From: Pelobates cultripes
Lineage: Eukaryota; Chordata; Amphibia; Anura; Pelobatidae
Length of the DNA stretch: 64,000 nucleotides
Assembly: GCA_933207985.1 (NCBI GenBank)
Contig: OW240915.1
Location: forward strand, 266,895,000 to 266,958,999
Direction of reading: 5' to 3'
Shown here: piece by piece, positions 36,790 through 46,480 of the stretch
Numbering within the stretch: the stretch's first letter is position 1
Layout: each line of letters starts with the position of its first letter
Program-made: the position numbers and the translations under genes
The notes under the pieces: generated by a model
What the model was told of the DNA's origin: nothing
Seen by the model: the letters and a program-made list of their open reading frames with translations, nothing else
Databases searched by the model: none

Positions 36790-37620
36790 CTCCATGATAA
36801 TTCAATAACTGACCCAATTTTGGTATATTCTAAAACGCCAGATGAGAATACAAAATAAGGTTCTTAACTGTTTCCCAATACAGCCCCTGATGACCAACAT
36901 AAAAGATTTAGATATAAAGCAATAGGAATTAAAAGGAATAGTGACAATAAAAGATCTATTTATAGATAAAAACATAAACATTTTCTCTAGACTACAATCA
37001 GAGTATAACATTAGAAGCAAAGATATCTTAACATACCTCAGAGTAAAAAAAATTCTAGACAAAGAGATCCACCAGGGGAATAATATTCTGATAAATTTGT
37101 TAGTTAACCTCATGACACAGAACACAGAAAGGATGATTCCCAAACCAAAAAATATTAGATCTTTAGATCAAAAAATAGAGTGAAACCTTCATAGTAAATG
37201 GGGGAAAGACTTACATTTTACTCTTACAGAATCAGACCCCATAAATTTGTTTAAAAACTTAACTTCTTCCGTACACTGTTTGAACATCATAGAAAATCAA
37301 CTGGATAATTTGAAATTGCCTACAAGTTTACATGGTCATCATCTGATTCAAAATACATATAAATACGCAATTCAGTATGTTATATACTTATATTTGAAGA
37401 ATTCGTATTAAATGATGTAATAGCTTTAAATCTATTAGTTTCCTAGCATTAACCATGAGACGCGCAATGGATAAAAAGTGGGGCTGCCCCGACCTACCAT
37501 CCCTAGACACAGTCAAAAAGGAAATAGAAGAAACAAAAAAATGGATTATCTGTCTGCCCTGATTCATGACACCGCAAAACATTATACCAAAATATGGGAC
37601 CGATGGACTATGGAATTCCC
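36790..37620 (+). pseudogene. L1-like LINE ORF2 C-terminal fragment, sense
   Basis: Open segment with IVTIKDLF and FSRLQSEYNIRSKDILTYLR (about 36941-37060), a pattern typical of the L1/Tx1 ORF2 region downstream of RT. It continues as DLHFTLTES and LNIIENQ near 37205-37310, and C-terminal remnants SLDTVKKEIEETKKW and KIWDRW near 37488-37600. The Cys motif region is missing, so an internal deletion is likely. It lies head to head with the antisense LINE ending near 36720. Confidence 0.55.
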
Positions 37621-38565
37621 CCTACCTGCATAGGGCGGCCCAGTCCTGGAGACGGGCAGAGGACCACCCCCCCACCCTCTACAGCTATCCTACTTCACCC
37701 CTCATCCACTAACTTCTCTCTGCCCTTACTTGAAATGCTCAAGCAACCACTAAAAATCTTACATAATTATTAATTAATGGATTTTTTTTTCAATACCTGA
37801 TGCTCATTGACTTAACCTACTGACTCCATATTGCTAATCTTAGTGGTAGAGACCATGCTGATATTTCAGCTCTGCACTGCCTCTATGAGTGAGATCAGTC
37901 TGATATGCTTCAGAACAAAAACTATTTTGAGATATTAACGGGAATTTATCGAAGGGCAAACTATTGAGTTTCTCTAAGCTTTTGTCCATTCTCAGAGTTC
38001 TCATATTATTTGTTTTTGTTGCAATTCATTAACTTGACTCTCCCCAAATTATAAGGGTAATCCAGACATGAACCTTGACTATATATAGTAATTTTAAGCT
38101 GATATATAAAAATTAAAAGTGGAACATTCAAGTAATTGTATTATTGTGAAATGAAAACCATAAACAAGGCAGGTTAGACTATTTAAAATAAACTGAATAT
38201 GAAACACAAATTAGCAGCTGGCATAAAGGATTCATAATAATGCCTCTTTTTCAGCTGTTATAAGAAAACAATGCAGTATTGTAATATAAAAACTAACGAT
38301 GAGATACTCAAGTAATTATTACATTGTAAAATCTAAAGAGAAAGAAATACTAGTAAATGTGTTAAGATGCATCAGTGAAATTAAATCTGTTTCAAACATT
38401 CAGACAAATCAATATTACAACTTCTTTTTTTTAATTTCGTGCATATGTGATTTTTAAAGCTCACTATAAGGAAAGATAAAATGTGAAAATATGTAGCATT
38501 ATTTTATTTTATTTTCCATGTTCTCTAGGTTATGTTTAAAATGGGAGCTCTTAAAGCATTATCAA
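37621..38565. other. AT-rich sequence without a recognised feature
   Basis: No gene or repeat boundary recognised. Confidence 0.4.
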
Positions 38566-38764
38566 TAGTGATGTACCGAACGGTTCGCCGGCGAACGGTT
38601 CCTGGCGAACATAGCATGTTCGCGTTCGCCACGGCGTGCGAACATATGCGCGGTTCGACCCGCCCCCTATTCGTCATCATTGAGTAAACTTTGACCCTGT
38701 ACCTCACAGTCAGCAGACACATTCCAGCCAATTAGCAGCACAGCCTCTCTAGCAGACCCTCCCA
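38566..38764. mobile_element. hAT element arm, cut by the assembly gap
   Basis: Starts TAGTGATGTACCGAACGG with dense TTCGCC motifs, then TTTGACCCTGTACCTCACAG as in the MITE at 3621-3955 and the right end at 50870-51083. The 8 bases before it are ATTATCAA. No matching right arm is seen after the gap, so the hairpin partner is inside the unsequenced part. Confidence 0.8.
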
Positions 38765-38864
38765 NNNNNNNNNNNNNNNNNNNNNNNNNNNNNNNNNNNN
38801 NNNNNNNNNNNNNNNNNNNNNNNNNNNNNNNNNNNNNNNNNNNNNNNNNNNNNNNNNNNNNNNN
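38765..38864. other. Assembly gap (100 N)
   Basis: Exactly 100 N, the usual placeholder for a gap of unknown size. It falls inside the arm of a hairpin-forming hAT element. Confidence 0.99.
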
Positions 38865-39083
38865 CTTTAGAGTGACTGGTCAGAGATATATGACAGCGTA
38901 GCACACAGTCCAGCAGATATAAATCCACCTGTAGCATGGCGGTTTCAAACCTCATTTATGCAAATATATAAATCATATTATCCCCCATAGGCTTTTTAAA
39001 AAATTTTAAATGACTAACAGGGTTATTCATTAAAGTAGGCCAATAAATGTGCTTTCAATGCACGTTTATCAGCTGACTTTTTA

Positions 39084-39549
39084 TTAAAGGACCACTATAG
39101 GCACCCAGACCACTTCAGCTTAATGAGGTAGTCTGGGTGCCTGGTCCATCTAGGGTTAACCCTTTTTTCTATAAACATAGCAGTTTCAGAGAAACTGCTA
39201 TGTTTATGTTAGGGTTAATCCAGCCTCTAGTGGCTGTCTCATTGACAGCCGCTAGAGGGCTTCCGCGCTTCTCACTGTGATTTTCACAGTGAGAAGATGC
39301 CAGCGTCCATAGAAAAGCATTGAGAATGGTTTTCTATGGACTGCCGGCATGCGCATTCATCCGAAGAAGAGGAGAGGAGGTGGAGAGGAGGAGGAGAGCT
39401 CCCCACCCGGCGTTGGAGAAAGAGGTAAGTTTAACCCCTTCCTCTCCATCCAGCCCGGCGGGAGGGGGACCCTGAGGGTGGGGGCACCCTCAGGGCACTA
39501 TAGTGCCAGGAAATGAGTATGTTTTCCTGGCACTATAGTGGTCCTTTAA
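39084..39549. repeat. TTAA MITE built from six consecutive hairpins
   Basis: TTAA at 39084-39087 and 39546-39549, with ends TTAAAGGACCACTATAGGCA and CACTATAGTGGTCCTTTAA. Inside are six strong inverted repeats in a row: 39172-39206 (TAAACATAGCAGTTTC arms), 39222-39261 (AGCCTCTAGTGGCTGTC), 39268-39296 (CTTCTCACTGTGA), 39305-39341 (GTCCATAGAAAA), 39470-39495 (CCCTGAGGGTG) and 39496-39540 (CACTATAGTGCCAGGAAA). Ends are related to the AGGG-type MITEs at 541 and 53997. No coding capacity. Confidence 0.9.
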
Positions 39550-40550
39550 GTTCCACTGCTTAAATTTTGTCTGGCATTAAATACAGTCAAAATTGGAAAA
39601 ACAAATTGTCTAAAAACTATAAGTATCTACTGCCTTTTGCTTGTAGAATTTAACTGAGGCTGTAGTTTGACATCTGCTGAGAGCACAGATAGGGTTATTT
39701 ATTAGAGTGATAATTCAAAGTTAATTTCAAATGTAAGGCATGAGTAGGTGATCTGAAGTATTAGTCATAAGGGGAAGGTGATGTCACAATTTACTCTATG
39801 GTTACTGGTGTACTGTGGGTTCTCTCCTCTTAGATAATTAGTATCCCCTTGACCGATATAGAAGTCCCTGAAGTTGTAGTGCAGTTACTATTTGTACTGT
39901 ACATAGTCAAATAATGCCATCCAAAAAGGGTTCTATTGCACGTCTTATCATTTGTGCCTTACCTATCCTTCTTTTATATTTATTGGAAACTAGCAAACTA
40001 ACCTTTCAGTGTCCCCCCCAAAAAAATGAAATAGCAGAAATATAAGTCAATCAGCAGAAATCTGATGGAAAATTAAAAGAAAAGAAACACACTTTTTTAT
40101 ATAATTTTGGTAAAACAAACATTTTAGTTGGCATGGCATATATCATAACTACATTAATTATATTTTTTTTCATCTGGGAGGAGGTGAAAATATTTTGAGA
40201 GATTTTGAGAGTATCAATCGTTTGTACAAAATTATTACAAAAATAAAGAGAATTTTGGGATTTAGGTATTTATTTTAAAAAGAGCCATTTACAGATGGAA
40301 ACCTTTTTCTAAAGAACAGGAAAGTTGACATTTTGCTCTTTTGAGTTAACAACGTTCCAAAGATTCAATTAATAAAATGGAAAAAGGCATTGAACAAAAC
40401 AGGAATGATGTTTAAATAAAGTGCAAGGTGAAATAATTAAATAAAAACGTTTCTTGAAAAGGGTTATAATAAAAGCAAATTGGAAATGGATTTACAGGAG
40501 GTTAAGGATTTTGATAGAAAACAACTACTTGCTTGTTAGAAGAAAACATT
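39550..40550. other. AT-rich sequence, possibly decayed retroelement in its second half
   Basis: No firm feature. Sequence from about 40130 onward may be the eroded upstream part of the Penelope-like fragment that follows, but I cannot place RT motifs. Confidence 0.3.
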
Positions 40551-40559
40551 AAGAATAAA

Positions 40560-41155
40560 TGAGTCTCTGGTTCCTTTTATTTGAACTTATAGTGGTGGAC
40601 ATAAGAGAGTAAGAAGGATTTGAAATACGTATTGGCCCATCTCGTTAGAAGAACTCAACTGAAAAATATAATTCAAAACAAACCTTTTATTCTCCATAGG
40701 GATTCCGTTATTTTAAAAATAAATGAGTTAAAAGTGCAAAATAAACAAAATGCAACATTTTAGAAATAAACATAAAGATTTCTTTGGCTGTTTGTGCATA
40801 TGTAAATATACCCACTTGCACAAAAGACACGAGGATTCATTTAAAATAAATCATAATGTATATAAATAAATTAATTATGTTGCATACAAACAATGTAATT
40901 TATGACTTAAGCTGCCACTGTGGACTAAACTATATTGAAAGCACAAATAGACCTTTGCATAAACATAAAAGGAATATATATATACCATTCCAGTTAATTT
41001 TAATTAAGACATTAAGACTTTGCAGTTTCTGGGTATATAAAGGGTTTTCAAAGATTGGCGTAGAGAGAATTCTATTCAGAAGTTAGGACAGAAAAAGATT
41101 AAATGGATTTTTGAACTTAGAACTATGCATCCTAATGCATAGTTCTAAGTTCAAC
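40560..41155 (+). pseudogene. Penelope-like element C-terminal remnant (GIY-YIG endonuclease)
   Basis: Forward-strand pieces include LAHLVRRTQLKNIIQNKPF (about 40635-40695) and, near 40856-41086, NVIYDLSCHCGLNYIESTNR followed by PLHKHKRNI. This is the linker-plus-GIY-YIG signature of Penelope-like retroelements (NVVY..C.CG..YVG.T.R.L), with a KWIFELRT segment near 41100-41125. The glycine usually found after Y-I/V in the GIY-YIG core is Glu here, and frame changes occur. In intact elements this domain nicks DNA for target-primed reverse transcription. Confidence 0.7.
41111..41154. repeat. Perfect palindrome, 20-bp arms and 4-nt loop
   Basis: Arm TTGAACTTAGAACTATGCAT (41111-41130), loop CCTA, and a perfect inverted copy (41135-41154). 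Lies at the end of the Penelope-like remnant. Confidence 0.97.
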
Positions 41156-41188
41156 TCTAAATATTAATATTGAATTGTGCCATTTCCT

Positions 41189-41660
41189 TTAACCCCTTAT
41201 TAACCGCGGACGTACCTGGTACGTCCAACAAAAAATGGCCCTTAAGGACCTCGGACGTACCTGGTACGTCTGCGGCTATTTTGAGCGCTGGAAGCCAGCC
41301 GCTCTGATGGTATTGAGGCATCGTGGAATACCCTCCTACACTGCAGGGGACCCGAGTGATCGCTCCCCCCAGCTCTTACCGTTACTGAGTGGTCGAGTCG
41401 AGGCACTCAGTAACAATCTTGAAAAAAAGAATATTGTGAAAAAAAAAATTAAATTAAAAAAAATTAACCCTTACCCACCCTCCCCTCCTTCCCTATGTAC
41501 TTACCGATCGCCGCATTCCCTCACCGGTGATCAGTCTTCTTCTTTGGGGGGACTCTCTGGACTGAGCCCAGAGAGTCCCCCCTCTCCAATTTAGGACCCC
41601 CAGGGGCCATGTGACTGCTCTAAAAAAGCGGTCACATGGCCCCCATAGGTGTCTATTGTG
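41189..41660. repeat. Hairpin-string repeat starting at TTAACCCC (left boundary only)
   Basis: Begins TTAACCCCTTATTAACCGCG. Two near-identical palindromes GGACGTACCTGGTACGTCC lie at 41208-41226 and about 41253-41270. They are followed by hairpins at 41381-41414 (GTTACTGAGTG arms), 41545-41582 (GGGGGACTCTCTGG) and 41603-41643 (GGGGCCATGTGAC). A TTAA start and AACCCCTTA end are typical of frog TTAA-targeting elements. The right end was not found. Confidence 0.7.
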
Positions 41661-41766
41661 CTGTCAGCAGGGAGACTGCCTGTCAATTCAGGTGGAAAAT
41701 CTGCTGGTGGAAAAGTAAAATTAAAGTTAATAAAAGTGAACAATAAAGTTAATAAAAGTTAAAAAA

Positions 41767-41767
<1 letters not shown>

Positions 41768-41804
<37 letters not shown>

Positions 41805-41822
41805 ATATATATATATATATAT
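41768..41822. repeat. (GT)n(AT)n microsatellite
   Basis: GT run followed by AT run, directly abutting the palindrome at 41823. Confidence 0.95.
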
Positions 41823-41994
41823 AAACCAAAATGATGATGGCTGCACTCTTCAGTCTTCTTTATGTTAAAAATGCAAAATACTTTATTAAATATGCATTAA
41901 AAGAATTATCATTCTTTTAATGCATATTTAATAAAGTATTTTGCATTTTTAACATAAAGAAGACCGAAGAGTGCAGCCATCATCATTTTGGTTT
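41823..41994. repeat. Near-perfect palindrome, 84-bp arms
   Basis: Arms 41823-41906 and 41911-41994 are inverted copies with a single mismatch (CAGTC against the complement of GACCG), around the 4-nt loop TATC. Arm content (AATAAAGTATTTTGCATTTT, GAAGAGTGCAGCCATCATC) resembles the region that lies downstream of the ribozyme-like motif at 29.8 kb in element sense, so it may be an inverted duplication of a Penelope-type terminal sequence. That link is inference. Confidence 0.93.
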
Positions 41995-42689
41995 TTATAT
42001 CTATTTTGTCAGCTGGCTTATGCACCCGGCAATACTAAGGATTACGTGAGTGCAAGAAATTTTCTCTGGTTATATATATATATGTATATATGAGATATAT
42101 AATATGTGTGACAAACTGCCATTTGCCACTGGGCATTGGAGAGGACCGACTGAAAGCCTCCTGCCACATGACTATGGCCCTGGTATATATGGCATTTGAA
42201 AACACTATTTGTGTGTGCCCTGTGAAAAAACTGGAGATTGTGCACAAATATGACTATTGTCCATATGTTTTATGATTCCCTTCGTTTGTTGCACTGTTCC
42301 CCATGTGTTTCATCTGTTGGTTCGGCTGGATAGACTATCAGACAAACTGTGGAGTTACTGGATGACCACCATTTCATGTATCAGAGGCACATGGTGAGAA
42401 CAATGGATGAAGCAAATGGTGAGAACAATGGATGGCGGCCATTTTAACTCACGGACACTGTTTTGACTTTTCTACACGGTGCCATCTCGCCGGTATTTGG
42501 TACACAAAGACATCGTTCATTAGTTTTAAACTACAGAACAGGGGACACATTTAACAGTAATTATTTTTCATATAGCCTGTTACAGTTGCCTCATTCCAGG
42601 ATCCTATTTAGCCTTGACTTGCAGAGAGTCCCAGTAAGGAAGTATTTCCCAAGTAAGTGGATTCATCTCATAAGAGCAAGCATTAGGAT

Positions 42690-42875
42690 GTTACTAGGAT
42701 AGGACCTGCTGAATATGGGGTACTTTAACATAGTTGGCAGGCTTATGCAATGTATGATCATATAATGTAACTAAACCCCATCATTTTTTGCCTAGGTGAG
42801 GTGTTTTTAAATAAAACTATTACAATCTCTAATTTTAAATCATTGTTTATTGGGTAAGCGAGTGCACTGGATACT
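42690..42875. repeat. Foldback-family single arm
   Basis: TAGGACCTGCTGAATATGGG, then GGCAGGCTTATGCAATGTAT, then TTTTTGCCTAGGTGAGG match the right arm of the element at 26395-26590. The left arm is absent here; a TATATA run follows the end as in the other copies. Confidence 0.8.
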
Positions 42876-42897
42876 GTATTTTGTGTATATATATATA

Positions 42898-43354
42898 TAA
42901 AACCTGTACATGGAGGGTATTGTTATACTCGTGAGACTTTGTTGAACACAAATATGAGTGTTCTTAATTAGTAAAATGTATTCCGATGATGAAATCACCA
43001 GTAAAAGTGCAATTTTTTGTGTAAAAAAAAAATAATTGCAAAACACAAAGAAAAATGCTAACTTTGGCCAGTGTTTGTGCCTAAGGGGCTACTACAAAAG
43101 ACTGGACATACCCCATTTTGAATACCCTGGGTTGTCTACATTTGAAAATGGTATGCCATGATGGGGTTATTTCACATTCCTGGGCTACCATATGGTCTCA
43201 AAAGGCAACAAAGGTCCTGCAAACCAATCTGCAAACTAGATTGGGCAAGCCCGATATTGACCGTTTAACTTTCCAAAACACCATAAAACCTGTACATGGG
43301 GGGTATTGTTATACTCGGGAGACTTCGTTGAAGACAAATATGAGTGTTCTAAAT
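42898..43354. repeat. Tandem-type dispersed repeat, 386-bp period
   Basis: A block of about 75 bp (ATAAAACCTGTACATGG...GAGTGTTCT) occurs at about 42898-42972 and again at 43284-43354, a spacing of 386 bp. The second copy is cut by the hAT end at 43355. Sequence between includes TTTGAATACCCTGGGTTGTC. Confidence 0.8.
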
Positions 43355-43679
43355 TAGTGATGTCGCGAACACGAAATTTTCGGTTCGCGAACGGCGGACG
43401 CGAACTTCCGCAAATGTTCGAGAACCGGCGAACCGGGGCGAACCGGGGCGAACCGCCATAGACTTCAATGGGAAGGTGAATTTTAAAACACACAGGGACT
43501 CTTTCTGGCCACAATAGTGATGGAAAAGTTGTTTCACGGGGACTAACACCTGGACTGTGGCATGCCGGAGGGGGATCCATGGAAAAACTTCCATGGAAAA
43601 TTACACAGTTGATGCAGAGTCTAGTCTTAATCCATAAAGGGCATAAATCACCTAACATTCCTAAATCACAATGGATATG

Positions 43680-44650
43680 GATTGACACCTGACATATGAC
43701 ATATTGACACCTTGACATATGGATTGACACCTGTCCTCAGAGCCCCTGATACACACTGACACAGAGCAGAATAGAGACTGTTCCTCCTACATAGGGTCAC
43801 TTGGCAGATATGGATTGACATCACCTGTCCTCGAGACCATGATACACACTGACACAGAGCAGAATAGAGAGAGACTGTTCCTCCTACATAGGGTCACTTG
43901 GCAGATATGGATTGACACCTGTCCTCAGAGACCATGATACACACTGACACAGAGCAGAATAGGGGCCTACATTCTCCTACATAGGGTCACTTAGCTTGGG
44001 TATGGATTGACACCTGTCCTCAAAGACCTGATACACACTGACACAGAGCAGAATAGAGACTGTTCCTCCTACATGGGGTCACTTGGCAGATGTGGATTGA
44101 CACCTGTCCTCAGAGACCATGATACACACTGACACAGAGCAGAATAGAGACTGTTCCCCCTACATAGGGTCACTTGGCAGATATGGATTGACACCTGTCC
44201 TCAGAGCCCCTGATACACACTGACACAGATCAGAATAGGGAATGTTACCCCAACATAGGGTCACTTGGCAGATATGGATTGACACCTGTCCTAAGGTCCC
44301 TGATACACACTGACACAGATCAGAATAGGGAATGTTACCCCAACATAGGGTCACTTGGCAGATATGGATTGACACCTGTCCTAAGGATCCATGATACACA
44401 CTGACACAGATCAGAATAGGGAATGTTACCCCAACATAGGGTCATTTGGCAGATATGGATTGACACCTGTCCTAAGGATCCCTGATACACAATGACACAG
44501 AGCAGAATATGGACTGTTCCCCCTACATAGGGTCACTTAGCAGATATGGATTGACACCTGTCCTCAGAGACCATGATACACACTGACACAGAGCAGAATA
44601 GAGACTGTTCCCCCTACATAGGGTCACTTGGCAGATTTGGATTGACACTG
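43680..44650. repeat. Tandem array A, about 10 units of 91 bp
   Basis: The unit contains GATTGACACCTGTCCT, GATACACACTGACACAG, GCAGAATAG and CTACATAGGGTCACTTGGCA. The GACACAG-AGCAGAATA core recurs about every 90-91 bp from roughly 43760 to 44595. Two subtypes are visible: GAGCAGAATAGAGACTGTTC and GATCAGAATAGGGAATGTTA (three adjacent copies at 44220-44430). Its 30-codon periodic antisense frame is an artefact of the period. Confidence 0.92.
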
Positions 44651-44651
44651 T

Positions 44652-45963
44652 CCACAAGGACAAGCTGCAGGCTTCCTGGCAGGGCCCATACAAGGTGGTA
44701 GAGCAGGTTTGTGATACCACCTTTGTGATCGGTGCGGTCACAGGCACGGGAGGCAATCGCATGCTCCATGTGAACATGCTCAAGCCATACCACGAGCGCA
44801 CGGAAGAGGTAACCGCGATCTGTGCACCTGCCACTGAAGATTATGATAATTTACCACTCCCAGATCTCCTAGACCAAGAGGGCCAGAGCGGAGACCTGGG
44901 AGAAGTACAGTTAGGAGAACGGTTAGACCCCCAGGAGCAAACCCAGGTCCAAAGACTAATCCAGGACAAGGGGGCCACGTTTTCCAACCTACCTGGGTAC
45001 AGTCCGTTAACCACTCACAAAGTTGAAACCCTAGACCAGACCCCCCTTCGCCAAACCGCCTATCGCATACCCAAAGCAGTTAAAGAAAATATTCAGAAAG
45101 AAATTGATGAAATGATGCAGTTAGGGGTGATAGAACACTCTGACAGCCCCTGGGCCTCCCCGGTAGTACTAGTACCGAAACGGGATGGCACGACCCGTTT
45201 CTGTGTAGACTACCAGAGGCTAAACGATAAAACAACCTCAGACGCCTCGTCTATGCCCCGGATAGACGAGCTCCTAGACAAAATGGCCAGAGGCCAGTAC
45301 CTCACCACAATAGATCTGTGCAAGGGGTACTGGCAAATTCCATTAGCCGAGGGCGCCATCCACAAGTCGGCATTTGTCACCTCGTTTGGCCTGTATCAGT
45401 TTAAGGTCATGCCATTCGGGATGAAGAATGCCCTGGCTAACTTTCAGAGGATGGTAGATCGGCTACTGGATGGGTTTCAGGAGTATGCCTGCGCCTACTT
45501 GGATGATATAGCCATTTTTAGCTGCTCCTGGCCCGAACACCTGACCCACATAGGAGCCGTACTAGACCGGAATAGGGAGGCCGGACTAACCCTAAAGCCC
45601 AGTAAGTGCCATATAGGAACGCGTAAAAACCTCCCAAGATAGTAGTATGGGCCCCAGAGTGTGAACAGGCCTTCCAACAGCTCAAGACGGCGCTCATTAA
45701 ATCACCTGTACTTTCTGCTCCTGATCCAACTAAACGCTTTCTCGTCCATACAGACGCTTCTATGTTTGGATTGGGAGCAGTACTGAGCCAAGTCGGAGCA
45801 GATGGCGGCGAGCAACCCGGGGCTTATCTAAGCCGGAAACTTTTGCCCAGGGAAGTAGATACACTGCCATTGAAAAGGAGTGCCTGGCGGTGGTGTGGGC
45901 CCTCAAAAAGCTGCAACCTTACTTGTATGGACAACCGTTTACCTTACTCACAGATCACAACAA
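44652..45963 (+). pseudogene. Ty3/gypsy pol fragment: integrase tail, RT, RNase H (Gmr1-like order)
   Basis: Open from the array junction to 45642. It opens with the integrase C-terminal GPY/F motif (WQGPYKVV, 44676-44700) and HVNMLKPYHER, followed in the same frame by RT: SPWASPVVLVPKRDG (about 45145-45190), TTIDLCKGYW, FKVMPFGMKNA and the catalytic YLDD at about 45496-45507. RNase H starts with an [10 protein letters not shown] motif near 45750. Breaks: a deletion with frame change at about 45620-45640 removes the thumb/connection, and there is another frame change near 45860. There is no LTR and no protease. Integrase ahead of RT is the reverse of the standard Ty3/gypsy order. Confidence 0.88.
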
Positions 45964-46171
45964 ATTTGGGGCACTGCACATGCAATCTAATGTGCCACCA
46001 GATAGCAGTGGTGTGTTAAGTAGTACTATTCTTATCAGTTTAATCCCTGTTACGTCCCCTATCCGTTGATGTGGAGCAAGACACAGCAGCAGAAGAGGAC
46101 TCAGCCGAGGAGGTTATGGAACAGGATGGAGTAGGAGGAGTAGAGGAGGTGGCAGCAGGCCTGCCTGCAAG

Positions 46172-46480
46172 TCATGGCGGTGTCACCAACTCCTCTGCAG
46201 AGCCACGCATTCCATGCTTGGCAGCCGTCAGCAGGTTTGCCCAATGCGCAGTGTAGGTGATATACCTGCCCTGACCATGCTTTGCAGACCAGGTATCAGT
46301 GGTCAGATGGACCCTTGCCCCAACACTGTGTGCCAGACATGCCATTATTTCCTTTTGCACAATCGAGTACAGGTTGGGGATTGCCTTTTGTGAAAATAAA
46401 TTTCGTCCGGGTACCAGTGAGTGAGTGGTGGCACTGGGCACAGTATCCACTGTGAGCCTGACACACCCGCTGGCAGACAA
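46172..46480 (-). pseudogene. hAT transposase fragment
   Basis: 103-codon antisense frame. After a repeat-derived start it reads FSQKAIPNLYSIVQKEIMA, ARVHLTTDTWSAKHGQGRYI and TAHWAN. This is the beginning of the hAT RNase H-like catalytic domain, with the first catalytic Asp in TTDTWSA. The BED zinc finger and the rest of the catalytic domain are absent, and adjacent antisense sequence at 46070-46170 reads as an acidic/Ser-rich linker on the other strand. The first ~35 codons coincide with the first unit of the neighbouring tandem array. Confidence 0.8.

Noticed and set aside
36170..37620. 5' inversion (twin priming) of one LINE
   Set aside because: Both oppositely oriented fragments contain their own C-terminal regions, which a single inverted insertion would not produce.
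42100..42680. Possible LTR retrotransposon terminal repeat (CCGACTGAAAGCCTCCTGCC region)
   Set aside because: No paired LTR, no primer-binding site and no TG...CA boundaries could be established.
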